NCBI GenBank assembly: GCA_021521415.1
Contig: JAIQDT010002829.1
Coordinates: 62,001-126,000 of the forward strand
Direction of reading: 5' to 3'
DNA from: Bidens hawaiensis
Lineage: Eukaryota > Streptophyta > Magnoliopsida > Asterales > Asteraceae
Length of the DNA stretch: 64,000 bases
The translations under genes were made by a program, and so were the position numbers. Under the pieces are notes generated by a model. The model searched no databases. It was not told where the DNA came from and saw only the letters and a program-made list of their open reading frames with translations. Every line of letters starts with the position of its first letter. Within the stretch, counting starts at the first letter, position 1. Below, piece by piece: positions 10,919 to 22,471 of this stretch.

Positions 10919-11228
10919 CTAGAGTGTTTTACCATTCACAAGCGGGATTCGAATAAATTTATTGTAACAAACGACTTTGGCACGGTGCAAAGCTAACCAA
11001 TCCATGACTACTATGACATCGAAACTTCCCATTTGCATCGGGATAAGTTCGATCGAAAATTTCTGCTTGCAAAGAGTGAGCATACAATTACGAATTACCG
11101 AGTTAATTGTGATAGAGCGACCATTGGCGGCTTCGACGGAAAAAAGGTCGAGAGAGTTTAGTGCGAGGTACGACAAGTGTAGATTCAAATTTTAATGAGA
11201 TAAAACTCCTATCGGCACCAGTATCAAA
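10919..11228 (-). pseudogene. gypsy-1 retropepsin-like protease
   Basis: The segment 11188-10919 carries LDLFSVEAANGRSITINSVI, then FSIELIPMQMGSFDVIVVMD followed by WLALHRAKVVCYNKFIRIPL, the C-terminal half of a plant Ty3/gypsy protease. The catalytic Asp-Ser/Thr-Gly region lies just upstream at 11215-11235, where the minus strand reads ...FDTGADRSF-like codons broken by a stop. It sits between gag and RT in the usual order. Confidence 0.7.
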
Positions 11229-12652
11229 TTAAATTGAAGTCAAATGTTCGTTCACTAGAAACATACCGTTCACAACATCGTTTGCAACTTGAGCTTGATT
11301 AGCGTTTATCATAAAGGCACACCCTTGGTTACTGGGATTTCTTTGAGGTACTTGGGGAGGAGGAGGAGGTGCTTGAATGGCTTGCATTGGTTGGATGAGA
11401 GGAGCATTGAGTTGTGAGATTTGAGGTTGGTAGGTTTGGACTTGATAAGCTTGAGTTTGGTAGTAGGGCACAGTGATGGCTTGAGCTTGGTTCGCATACG
11501 CAGGTCAGGGACAAGCGTTGCGGAAATGGCTCGGGTCTCCACAATTTAAGCAGGCTAGGGGTTGTTGTGAGTTTTGAGCGTAAGGCATGATGTGATTTGC
11601 GGCTTTTGCTGCATGGTTCTTGGTGGAGCGGGATGTCCACGAAATGCTGTTCGACAAGTGGTATTGAGGAGACCAAAACGGTTGCAGTTTGTGCAGTGGT
11701 GACAAGCCATGTGAGATGGGTGGTGATGTTGACAAGTGTTGCACAATGGGTGAGTACCAATGTAGGGCTTTCGGTTTGGAGGAGCTTGAGGTTGTTGTTG
11801 AGTTTGTTGTGGGTGAGTAAAAACATAATTTCAGTGATTGGGTCTTTGTTTCTTCTTGACTTTATGGGATGAGATGGAGTAATTGATGGCTTGAGGTTGT
11901 GGGTCGACTTTTGCTGGAGGGGTTGGTTCGGGTTTACTCTTGTCACTCATTTTCGTGAAGGAGAGGGTTCACGCTTTGATATGATTCTCAGAAAGAGCAC
12001 TGGCTAACGTAATTGCATCATGTAGTGTTTGCGGTTTACTACTCATCACCGAGTCTCGGATTTGCATGGGCAAACCACCAACATACTTGTCAATCGCCAG
12101 TTCGAGGGGAGTGGCCAAGTGAGGAACCAAGAGACTAGGCTCATGAAAGCGGTTGGAGTAGGCGGAGTTGTCACCACTGTCTTGCTTAAGTTCCCAAAAT
12201 TAGGATTCGAGTTTTTGGAGTTCATGTTTTGGGCAAAATTTTTTGATCTTGACTTCCTTGAGCATGGCCCATGATTAGGCCATAGCTACTTCCGCCCCAT
12301 TGGCGATCATTTCGACATTCCAACACGTGCTGGCGGTTCGCTCGAACATGCTTGAGGTGTACGTGGTTTTCTTGTGTTCGGGGCATTCACAAAGATTAAA
12401 AACGCTTTCCATCTTTTCGAACCATTGCAACAAGGTAGTGGCACAGTTCTTGCCATGCAAGTAAGATGGGTTGGCACCGGTGAAAATTTTCAAGGCGAAA
12501 GGTGCGGAGTTAGGTGTGGTTTAAGTAACTATGGGTGTGGCTAGAATTTGAGTTATTAGTCCGGGAATCACAGCGGCTATTTCTTTAGCAACCATAGCGG
12601 CCATCCAACGACCGGAGCTTGGCTTGCGAGTTTGGCGACGAAGAGGAGGCAT
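11229..12652 (-). pseudogene. gag: gypsy-1 gag
   Basis: Gag starts at 12652 (MPPLRRQTRKPSSGRWMAAM), the same start as in gypsy-2 at 51644. The capsid part follows (12493-12275: FTGANPSYLHGKNCATTLLQ, WFEKMESVFNLCECPEHKK), then 12270-11950 in other frames, a Pro/Thr/Ser-rich basic segment, and a CCHC zinc knuckle (CLNCGDPSHFRNACP) near 11505-11550. The C-terminus is Gln/Pro-rich (11471-11229). At least four stops or frame changes occur. Gypsy-2 reads the same order with different breaks, so the mutations are private to each copy. Confidence 0.85.
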
Positions 12653-13548
12653 TCTAAAATAAAAGAGAAATGGTATAAGTTTGATATATGCATGAGGGAA
12701 ACGAGTAAGTATGGGGTTTTAGTGATTGTGAGTCCTAGAGGTATGAGGATAAGGATGTTAAAAAAATTTCTTTTGTTAGTAAATCAAGCAAATAAATAAA
12801 ATGTTAAACAATTTAAATCTTTTAAGTTTGAAATAATGCGTTAGGATTTAAAAGCGGGAAAACTTGCATAAACCACCATGACTAGTTATCCCAACATTAA
12901 ATCTTAAAAATCGTGGTAAAGTGGGTAAATGAACATGTGCACGAACTCACTGTGTTTTAAACGTTTAGTCCCAAATAACGTAATAATAACAATAAAAAGT
13001 AAACGATGAGGTAATCGGGTTATTGAAAACATTAGTCCACGTATAACCGTGGCTCTTATGCTTCCAACAAAAATATAAGGAGGCAACCAGAACGCTTGCA
13101 TTCGACAACTTAAAGTATTGACATGTATAAAACGGTTCATTGGCCCAGAAGACGAACACTACAATTCAACCATCCCAGGTAAGTAAATCACCTTCAATTC
13201 TTGTAATCTTTTTGTCAAATGATCGTTTCATAGTGTTTCGCCCTCTATGATAGCAACAAACCCAATATAAATGCAACCTTTAAGGGATCTTAAATAATGG
13301 GATCCAAATTAAGTTTGTGACCCATAAAAGCAACATAAAAATCTACTTTTTGTGGTAAGGTAAGGATACCTTGGAATACTATGAATGTATGTGCATGTGT
13401 ATATTTTGGAGATCAAATGAAATAAATAATCAAACAAATATATAAATGAAATGAACAATCAAGTAGGGTAACACGTATAAGAAACACATATACCTTAAAG
13501 CAAAACTATACTAGGCCGTTACGTCTAACCGTCTATCCGATAGTCTTG
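12653..13548 (-). other. gypsy-1 5' leader, noncoding
   Basis: About 900 bases between the PBS and the gag start. It matches the gypsy-2 leader in several blocks, for example the sequence around GGATCCAAATTAAG near 13300. Gypsy-2 has a 150-bp duplication in this region that I do not see here. No ORF of note. Confidence 0.7.
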
Positions 13549-13560
13549 TCTCTGATACCA
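13549..13560 (-). other. gypsy-1 primer-binding site (tRNA-iMet)
   Basis: The minus strand reads TTGGTATCAGAGAC a few bases after the LTR end (GGTCTGACA). TGGTATCAGAG is the usual complement of the plant initiator tRNA-Met 3' end. Gypsy-2 has TGGTATCAGAGCC in the same place. Confidence 0.88.
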
Positions 13561-13563
13561 ATC

Positions 13564-15946
13564 TGTCAGACCTCGCTCAAAGGCGGCATAACATGCCGGG
13601 GTGCAACGGATTGCCCATGAACACAAGACACTATTAAAGTGACAATATTTAAATAACTCATTCATTTCATTAAACCAACCAAATAACACAAACTTGTTCA
13701 TACAAATAACCGAATAAATAGTCAAACAAATAAATTGTTCATTTATATCTAATAACCTAAACGGTTACAAGATAATAGCTCTTCAAGTCTCCAAATCAAC
13801 CAAGTAATAAACATGTAACATTGCATAAAATAAACTTTGTCAACACGAATGTTGGTGAGCAATTTTCATAGTTTTGAACAATAAGTATATAATAGATGAA
13901 ATCCACAACTCGTATATGGAACAATAAATAATAGAAAAACAAGTTAGATATGCAAATAGTAAACAGTTTAAGACACCTTTATATTTGGTAACAACCAAAT
14001 ATACTCGGATAATAGTTGCCCTATGCTACTAGCAATTAAGCTAAAGTAGTTAGGGAAGCGTATGATCATACTTAATAGTTTCATAGAGGCCAACCCGCCT
14101 AAAGCAATAAACATATAGCATGTAATCATGTAAAGCATATAACACCAAATCGAGTATTTATTTAAGTAACATATATTAAAGAGTTTGTTGTTTGAGACAC
14201 AAGTACATATCATTTGAATTTGAATAAGTATGCAACGCTACCCCCAAAACGTAATATGGAAAACGGGGGATGAAAAAGTACTCACGTTAACTAACTTGAA
14301 AGATTGATTCGTGAATAATCGGAGATCGGTTTAATGAGCAAGACCTAGATTAAATGGGTCTTGAGTTAGCAGGTAGTCTTGAAAGGGTTTAAAGTAAAAT
14401 ATATGACAAGTAAAGTAAATAAATAAAGTTTAGGGTTTAAAATGTAAATATTTAAGAAATTAAAGATATGTTTCTTGAAAAATAAGTTAACCTGAAACCG
14501 GGTCTTGGTATTCTATTCATTAATATTACTCAACCTATGTTAAGTAATTATGTGGGTTATAATGCACTATTGCAAGACCCTTTGTTATATAAATACCAAA
14601 ACGAGGTTTTAAATGAGTGTTCGGATTTGTCGATTTGAGTCTTGATAATTAACCAAACTCAAAGTCAACCTTCCAAAGTGATAAATGTTATGAGATAACT
14701 CAATAAAAATCAAAAGACTTAACCAAGTATATAGTTCTATTGTGAAGAAACTTAACTTCCGTTAAGTGAGTATTTGGGTTTACCAGTCCAAACTTGTTAT
14801 AAGATCAAGTTGGATTCCGACATGCCAAGTATGTTGAGAAAATAATTTAAAATTAGTGTAAAAAATATATTCATGAAGAAAAAGATGAGTTTCGGTGGCC
14901 CAAAACACACTTGTGTGTCTTAAGCGAGTGAACTCGGTTTAGTTCAATTTTGGTTCGGTTCTTGACTCGGAATAAGACTGAGGATGGTTGCCACATACCC
15001 ATATACCATAGAACTATAAAATGATTTTAGAAGTTATAATATTCAAATCTTACATATAACATGTTTATTTAACTTTTTTAAATAACACTTGTAAACAAGA
15101 GTTCGGTTTCGGTTCGGTTCTCAACTCGGGATAAAACCGAGGCTAGTGACCACATACCCAATACCATGGAACTCATTTATCATGAATTAGAAACTAAACT
15201 ACTTATACTTTAAACAAGATTAGTAAGCATTAAATGAAATATAGTATAATCAAGGACTATAATGAGTCCTCCATGTAGCCTTGCCTTGTAGCGTATCACC
15301 TCAACTGACCATGGCCGGAGAAAGTGAAAGCCAAAGGAAAACAAGGGGTGAATATTATATATATTTTGTACAAGAAGCTTCAATTAATATGCAACAATTT
15401 AAAATTAAAGAATGGTTCTTGTTTGACTTCAAAGAGTTAAACTAGTAAGAATCTTGAAGAGATGAAGTTATGATCTTTGTTTAAGAGAGAAAGAAGTGAA
15501 TGAACAAGTTTTAATAAAGGAGATGAGCTTGTTTATATAGGATAATGGTCAAGGTTTATTTCTATGCTTTATTTCCAAGCTTGCATGTATTTTTAATTGG
15601 TTAAACAAGTCAAACAATGTAACAAAACAACAAAAATCGAATTTGTGGCTGCAGGTGGGAGGGGGCGCCACACGACCAAGCCACCACCCTTGGTCGCGCG
15701 GAGCGGCATGGTCAGGGTGTGTGGTGGACTGGTCTGGTTTGTTTCGCAAGTCGTTTCGGGTCGTTTTCGATGCGTTTTAAGCATTTTAAAAACTGTAAAA
15801 GGTTTTTTCGAAATTCGACAAGTGTGAGATGATCATGTAACATAAAAACCCATTATTTTATATTATCGAAATATCCGGGTTACTAATCGGGTTGGTTTAC
15901 AGTTCAATCGTACAAACAAGTTAGCCCAAAATTGCCGAATGTCACA
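13564..15946 (-). repeat. gypsy-1 5' LTR, 2383 bp
   Basis: On the plus strand the LTR runs from TGTCAGACC (13564) to ATGTCACA (15946), giving TG...CA ends on the minus strand. The minus-strand start (TGTGACATTCGGCA) aligns to the gypsy-2 LTR start (TGTAACATTTGTCA at 56330), and the end is next to the PBS. It contains two imperfect repeats of about 156 bp (14937-15013 and 15094-15173 mark the conserved cores) that occur three times in gypsy-2. A GC-rich island lies at 15645-15780. Confidence 0.9.
15533..15539 (-). promoter_or_regulatory. Candidate TATA box, gypsy-1 LTR
   Basis: Minus strand reads CCTATATAAACAAGC, about 400 bp into the LTR. Gypsy-2 has CCCTATATGAATG at the equivalent place (56600), which supports a conserved U3 promoter element. 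Confidence 0.55.
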
Positions 15947-15949
15947 CAT

Positions 15950-16870
15950 CAAATAGGCAACCTTGCTCGGAATCAATAAAGAATCCAATAATAATAACTT
16001 ATAAACATTTCTAATTGACAACGTTGCTCGAATATCTAAACATTTCACAAATCATACTCGAAAGTACATAAAAACAGTTAACAAATATTCATTCAAGTAT
16101 ACTTTGAAGCAAAGTATGCTCGAAAAGACCTTTAAGAGTACAGAGTGTGCTAAGGAAGACTTGTTTATCATTTGATACACAAGTATGCTCTAAACATATA
16201 GTGTGCTCGAAAAGTAAATTTGCTTGAGATTTTATGAAATTAACAAGTATGCTTGGAGAACACTTGGAATGGTTTACCTATTGACAAGTATGCTCGAAAC
16301 ATGAAGTTTGCTGGGAAAACAAAGTTTGCCCGAAAAACCCTTGTAATTTCAGAAACTAACATTCAAACCAAAAAGTATGCTAGACAAAAACATATTTCAA
16401 CTAAAACACCAAAGTTTACTCGAAATAGACATGTAAAGCATATTCACATGTATCACATAATTATCAAGTATGCTAGATAATAACAACTTTCTAAAACAAC
16501 CAAGTTTACTCGAAAGAATAAAATCATCAAAGTCTACTCGATAACACATGAATATTTCACTTAAGTGCAGATAATCATCAAGCTTGCTCGAATGAGTTAA
16601 ACAATCAATCAAAACACTTAAGTTTGTGCTAGAAAGTTTAGAAAACATCAAAGCTTGCTGGAAAAACATATTTAGACATATTCAAAGCATTAAGCTTGCT
16701 CAAATGATTTAAACTTCAAATAAAACAACTAAGTCTACTCGAAAGATCAAAAAGCATCAAAGCTTGCTCGAAATGGATTAACTTCAGACACAAATATCTA
16801 AGTTGACCCAAAAGGTTGAAAATCATCTAACCTTACTTGAAAGTACATATTCAAACATATTCAATGTAAA
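15950..16870 (-). repeat. Array of about 20 short AAGTATGCTCGAAA-like motifs
   Basis: A 14-base motif (plus-strand consensus AAG-T/C-A/T-TGCTCGAAA) recurs roughly every 30-60 bases, with intervals that are AT-rich and only loosely similar. Clear copies are at about 16107, 16187, 16204, 16286, 16560, 16660 and 16760, with variants such as AAGTTTACTCGAAA and AAGCTTGCTGGAAA. It lies in the gypsy-3 leader, downstream of the PBS, and is cut off at 15946 by gypsy-1. Confidence 0.8.
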
Positions 16871-17079
16871 ATGCAACTCATTTCGACTTAAACCCTGTAT
16901 CAAATAGGTTTTTCATTTATGTTCAAAGTTTAAGGGCAAATGGTGCATAATGAGATCAGATTTCAGTCTTATTTCCATCCAAAACATTTTCTTTTCTTTT
17001 GTGAAAAGATCTCAACATGGGATCATATTGATTAAGTCACTTCTCAATACTTCATTCTCAACATTACAGGCCTTTCATT

Positions 17080-17093
17080 CGAGATGATACCAA
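17080..17093 (-). other. gypsy-3 primer-binding site
   Basis: Minus strand reads AGTTGGTATCATCTCG four bases after the LTR end GGTGTGACA. TTGGTATCA fits the tRNA-iMet complement, though the following bases diverge from the usual GAGCC. Confidence 0.65.
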
Positions 17094-17097
17094 CTTC

Positions 17098-20000
17098 TGT
17101 CACACCTCGAAAATCATAATTTAAACAGTGGAAGACTTTGACCAAGTCTTTCGGGTGGTGACAGACGCCGTTTCAGCCAATCACATTTAAGTATACATTT
17201 CAAACGAAGGTTGAACTTTATTTAATCATCAGAGCTATTACACGTGTCATATTACACGATTTTTATTCAAATTATAAGTTCAACATAAAGTCAACATTTT
17301 TCATTCAAACACACGTCACCATTTTCCCGCTCTCTTCGCGAAGCTTCCATACTTCATTTATTTTCCTGAAAAGCATATTAAAATATCGATCAACACGATG
17401 TGTTGGTGAGTTTCCCTTTATAACAAAATAGTCCATATATATATATGTATACATGAGTCAAAAACACAATCCATTTAATTAAAAAGCCCGATATCAATTC
17501 GTGTGTAATCGTCACTACACCCCAAATTATATCCAAAATATCCAGTGTATAATGGTCCACCGCCATTATATCACCAACCGTGTGTAATGATCTACCGTCA
17601 TTACATCACAAAACAATAGGCATTTCATTTCTTAAACAAATTGAGCTGTTGTAGACGAGAAAAGAATACAACATTGCGTATGACATTCAGTTGATAACTC
17701 GAAACATACCATACTCAAAAAATACCCACTTTTAACCCAACGCGAATGGAAGTGGGGGGGGGGGGGCGTCACCCCGATAGATCTACTAATATTTATGTGC
17801 CCCTTTATAGGGTTAACTGTTATTTAGCCAACTAGACTCATCCCGCATTATACCCCAATTTGTAAAACAAAATGCCTTTTAAAGAAAAACATTAACGTAA
17901 ATTATATGTAATAAAGAATATGCTTTTTCCCCAAAACACAATTAAATATCGTTTTGAAAACATTTCCAGTTAAAAATCGAGAGGGTTCGATAGAGAAACT
18001 CACTGTCTTGTAGATTTTCCAAAATTCCCGTGTCCTATATTAGAACACGTTTTGTTAATAAAAACTTTATTTTAGTTTTTATACAAAAATCCTTTTAAAT
18101 TTATTAGTCCTATTCTAATGTACACATAAGCACATAGCACATAGCACATAAGCGAATACACATAGTTCAGTTTTCCGTTAGTTATTATTTAATTAATTTA
18201 ATTAATTAATTAAATAATAAAATATTTTTAAGTTTTAGTTGCTGGAATATTTAAGAAAATATTAATCTTTTGTCTTTCACAAAACTTGTCGGTTTCGTCG
18301 GTTTTGTCGGTTTTATGCTTAAAATGCGTTGTTTCGGTTTCTTGTTTAAAATGTAACTTATAGGTTATGGAAAATACTTGTTTCATAGATATTAGTCAAG
18401 TTTTACAAGTTTACTTGTGAAAATATATTATTTTTATTTTTGTTAATATTTTCTTAAAATAACAACTTTTTAAAGTTTTCGTGTCGGTTTGCACGACACG
18501 AACCTTTTAGGACTAAGTTTTATCATCTTGTCATTTTCTCATGTATTAACTTATGTTATAGGTATTTTAACACTTTAGGGGCTGTTCTAAAACAGTCCCT
18601 AATAGTTGTGTCAGTTTTGCTTAAAAAACCAATTTTTCGACCGTTTAGGTTACCGACGAGTCAAATAAATTACACAAGTCTATTATAATAATCATGTGAA
18701 CTAAACACACATATAATAACATATAATTTACCATAAATAGCAGTTTTGATTATATATGTTCATAAGATACTTTAATCGAATTTTTTCGGTTCCTAGTTCA
18801 TATTTTAGATTACCTTAACAATGTTACTAGTTAAGCTTGTTATTTTTATATGAACAAATATCATTTTAATACCTAAATTTCCAGGTTTAAATCATCATAT
18901 CATATATGTATAATTTCAAGTAGTTAATTAATAAATCAAAATATGAATTTTCTAAGTGTTTAACTAACAAAGTTTCCTTTTATAGTAACTTTTAATTTTT
19001 GATAATTCTATCTAATTCAATCTTTCCACTTTGATTAAGTACAATTCTAAGTTTAATTCATTCAACTTGTTTAATAGGGTTTCATGCATCCTAAGTGTCC
19101 TATCCAATTTTGTTCTTTCAATTTATCATTCAACAAAGTTTCCTTATTTAGTAAGTTGTTGTTCATTTTAACCAAGGTGTTAACTAATCAATGCTTCTAA
19201 TCATGCACCCTATCTTAGTTCAAAGTAGTTATTAATCACATATTGATCACATTCATCACAAGTATTCACATCAAAATCCAAATTTCAACTTTTCTTAAAT
19301 TAAAGTTTCCTTAATTAGTAACTTTACCAATCTTTGGTTAATTTTCTAGTTTCAACTATTAATTCTAGCATATAACCTATCTTATTTTAAAATAAGTTAT
19401 CCCATAACACTTTTTGATTCATCAATCCATCAAAACCTCTTAATTAATCCAAAACCAAAAATCCCCAAATTTCAGTTATTAACAAACTCTTGTTTTGTTT
19501 ATCTCTAACAACAATTTCTCAATAATTCAAGTTCATATTAATAAAACTAATGATCAACAAACAATCCAAATTCATTCTAACAATAAACCCTAAAATCAAA
19601 CTCTTTTAAATTCATCAAAAGTTTCAAGAGATTTATTAACACTTAATCATCAAATCCATTAATCAATATAGATTCTTTAGGATGTATGTATGTATGTATT
19701 GTTGAATTTTGATCCTCTCATACATATATACATACACTCATGGCACACATACATATACATATACCATACACATTAACAATCTTTCAGTCTTCCAATCAAC
19801 TCAAGAATAATCTACCTTATGTATTCACAAACAATCAATCATTCAATACTTAATACTTACTTGTTTTCTTGAGAGTGTTAAAGACGAAAATGGTGAATGA
19901 TAGTAGTGTGTGTGTCTCTTAGCTTTAATCCTCCCTAGTGGCTCCTTAATGGCTTAATCTTTTCCTTGATCTTGACTTAAACCTCCATGTTATCGATTAT

Positions 20001-20777
20001 GTGTATGTATGTGTGTGTTTAATATTTGAATTTTGAGTGTGTGAATATGTGTGTGTGTGCCATGTATATATAGAGAGAAAGAGGTGGAAGAGTTGTGAGG
20101 TGTTGGACAAGTGTTTGGTGGTGGACTGTACAACACATGGGAGATAATGATTAGGGTAATCATTATGGGGTTTTGTTGTTGGATGTTGATTGGATGAGAA
20201 GGGAGGTGAGGGGGTGAGGTGTCATGGGGTGGTGGTTTTGAGAAAACAAGGGGTGGAATGGGTTTGGGTTGGGTTGGTTAGTGGGTATTTAAACAATAAT
20301 CTTAACTTTCCGTTTTAAGGTCTAACGAATTTTAGCTAATCAAACGAATCACGTTCCTAATAATTTTTGTGAGACTTTGAACGAAATTGGATTCTTGATA
20401 ATACAAGCCTAAGAAACTAATTTTTGGAAATTGTTGACGTCGGGTCCTTACCAGGTCGTCCACCGACACTTGGTTTACTTATTTTGCAATTTTTGCGATT
20501 CGAGCCTTCTAAAATTAAGTTATACATTGTCTCGAATACTTTAATATGTATTTTAATTTTTTGAGATCATTTGGCTTCTTTAAGGATTTATTTACTTTTT
20601 GACTCGTTACCCGAGTTTATTTTACGTCAGGCTCGTTACTTGACAATTTTTGCACTTTTGTTGACTTTGAAATGTCTAGATCACTAATAAAGGAGGTTTT
20701 TCTCATAATGATGGAATTTTATTGCTAATCAAGATTATATTAGTCGCGGCTTAGGCTAATTTTAACCGGGTGTCACA
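17098..20777 (-). repeat. gypsy-3 LTR, 3680 bp
   Basis: Plus-strand ends are TGTCACACCTCG (17098) and CCGGGTGTCACA (20777), giving TG...CA. Near the minus-strand 3' end lies GAAACTCACCAAC followed about 45 bases later by ATGCTTTTCAGG; the same signature occurs near the end of the solo LTR at 40324-43455, so the two LTRs belong to related lineages. The LTR holds AT-rich low-complexity sequence, TATG/CATA microsatellites (19680-19770, 19995-20060), a perfect AT palindrome (18182-18220) and a run of 13 G (17754-17766). No coding capacity seen. Confidence 0.85.
20065..20072 (-). promoter_or_regulatory. Candidate TATA box, gypsy-3 LTR
   Basis: Minus strand CTATATATAC within TCTCTCTATATATACATGG, about 700 bases into the LTR. 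The position suits a U3 promoter, but the neighbouring microsatellites make chance matches likely. Confidence 0.4.
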
Positions 20778-20791
20778 TTCTCCCCTCCTTT
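20778..20791 (-). other. gypsy-3 polypurine tract
   Basis: Minus strand reads AAAGGAGGGGAGAA directly before the LTR start TGTGACACCC. Upstream is TTTTCGGGACGAAAATTC, the motif that commonly ends plant gypsy pol regions. This marks the plus-strand priming site. Confidence 0.88.
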
Positions 20792-21400
20792 AAGAATTTT
20801 CGTCCCGAAAATTTAGGAGGTAGTACTCGAGTCTTATTTTATCTGCTGTAGACTTTCTAAAGTTAACTCAGGACGAAGTCTTGTATTTCACCTGACTTTG
20901 ACTAACTTGATTAAATTTCGCCTAAGCTTATGAATGTTTTTATTCATAACTTATGTAGGTTCTTCTATGAATCGAATCATGATGTCCACATGGACTCTTG
21001 TTGATAGGAATGATTAGACATTTCCATAAATTAAATACGTGGAACGTGTCACTTATTCTACTAACTGTCGGAGGTAATTCGAGCCTACACACAATTGGAC
21101 CAGCTCGATTGGCGATTTCGAAAGAGTCCAATATAATGAAGACTTAACTTCCCTCTAGCTTAGCTTAGTAATGTGATGGTTGAGAAATTCTATTTCCGTA
21201 TAAGACTCCCAATTGAGAAATTATAACGCTGGAGGATAATTGCTTAAAGAAAATAAGCCAATGGTAGGCGAGTATTTCATATATTCTTGGAGAGTTAACC
21301 CAATCCTTGACATAGAAAGTCGTATTAGAGTTCAAATGCACATGTAAATTCATAATTATGTTCCAGACCATAATTGTCAATTTACCTTACAAGATTACTT
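20792..21400 (-). pseudogene. gypsy-3 integrase C-terminus / chromodomain remnant
   Basis: 21131-20940 carries GPIVCRLELPPTVSRISDTF and HVFNLWKCLIIPINK, the conserved end of gypsy integrase that contacts the LTR. Then a decayed tail, readable as IRLEYYLLNFRDENS before the polypurine tract, is in the place of a chromodomain. 21380-21165 is open but only weakly similar (YGNRISQPSHY), probably earlier integrase in damaged form. The N-terminal parts are absent. Confidence 0.7.
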
Positions 21401-22471
21401 TAGCATTCTTTCCGTTAGGAATCACTTATTTTCTCCATCTTATCTTTTTCCTAAGGGTTAGAGAATGATCTAATCGATCATGACAGGACTTACTTTTATG
21501 CCCCCATCTCGGTAGTTCTATAGTTGACCCTCATGTTTGTATTTTCTTTCAAAGTTTGTGAACATATCAACTTTTGGTTGAATAAAGACAAAAATTTTGT
21601 TCACATTTGTTCTTTGTCATTTTCATAAGATGATTCATTTTTTGTGACCAAATACCAACAGGCTCGTGTATGACTGGATAATCACTTTTCTGCCTATCAT
21701 GTGGAAAGATGTATATTGGAACATGCATAGACAACAATGTAACTCCACATGAAGTTTAGCATTTTCGTTATGTTTATATCACCTCAGTTTTTACACATCA
21801 TGGAAAGCAACCATACATATTAATGACTGAACTAATAGTCTTTTTAGCCTATTAAATCCATATGATTGGCATAAGTAATCAATGTACTATCATTTCCCAT
21901 TATGGTTGGATCAATTTTCACCTAAAACCCTTTTAAGCTTCTATAAAGCTTTGAACTGAATAATCATATCATATCTCTACACCATATCAACTTGCTCTGT
22001 TTTGTCAAAAATGTTTTGAGTAAAATTTTCTGAGAACATTTCATTTGAGCACACAATTGTGACGCAAAGACACATTTTGACACAAACAGTAAGAAACATA
22101 ATCAAAGACAATCACAACATGAATAACATCATCAAAACAAGCAGACTCTAGATAATGTATAATTAAGACAGATTATGCATAGTCTATCTTGTCCTAATCA
22201 CATCATCATATCTAACTATCCACATAATTAAGACAACAGATAAGCACATAAATAGATCATTTCAGACACTTATCATGTTATCACACACAATCACTAATAT
22301 CAAACCTAAGTATCAAAGATACCTAATTCACACAAATTGTCATTTAAAGCACATATCAATTAATATCAAACACATATTCAAGCACACAATCATCATTTAA
22401 GCACATTATAAAACTTTCACTCACAAGACCATCAGAAATAATCAGTTAGCATAATGAGCACATATCATCAA
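21401..22471 (-). other. Copia-2 3' region and junction with gypsy-3
   Basis: About 1 kb with no convincing gene. A minus-strand purine run GAGATGGGGGCA at 21500-21512 could be a degraded polypurine tract for copia-2, but no LTR with clean ends follows. The exact boundary with gypsy-3 between 21400 and 21500 cannot be placed by eye. The interval 22080-22470 is A/C-rich with many ACATAATCA-type words. Confidence 0.45.

Larger units (their letters stand above)
8779..15946 (-). mobile_element. gypsy-1: Ty3/gypsy retrotransposon, 3'-truncated
   Basis: Read on the minus strand: 5' LTR (15946-13564), tRNA-Met PBS (13560-13549), leader, gag (from 12652), protease, RT, RNase H, integrase. Integrase after RT defines Ty3/gypsy. 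The element ends abruptly inside integrase at 8778-8779, so the integrase tail, polypurine tract and 3' LTR are missing. It is the same family as gypsy-2 (49381-64000): the gag start, zinc knuckle, protease and LTR ends align. Its 5' LTR abuts the leader of gypsy-3, so it probably inserted into that element. Confidence 0.92.
15947..21400 (-). mobile_element. gypsy-3: Ty3/gypsy remnant around a 3.68-kb LTR
   Basis: On the minus strand, an integrase C-terminal remnant (21400-20792) runs into a polypurine tract, a full LTR (20777-17098), a PBS (17093-17080) and a leader full of short repeats (17079-15947). A single LTR with a 3' internal end on one side and a PBS on the other implies two elements in tandem sharing a middle LTR. 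The leader is interrupted at 15946 by the gypsy-1 LTR. The LTR is larger than and unrelated over most of its length to gypsy-1. Confidence 0.8.

Noticed and set aside
15597..15827. Plus-strand 76-codon ORF over the GC-rich LTR island
   Set aside because: No family resemblance, inside an LTR, and open mainly because of local GC content.
17754..17766. Run of 13 G in the gypsy-3 LTR
   Set aside because: A homopolymer of this length is as likely a sequencing artefact as a G-quadruplex; nothing else supports function.
21500..21512. GAGATGGGGGCA as a firm polypurine tract for copia-2
   Set aside because: No LTR start or second LTR copy follows, so I mention it only as possible.
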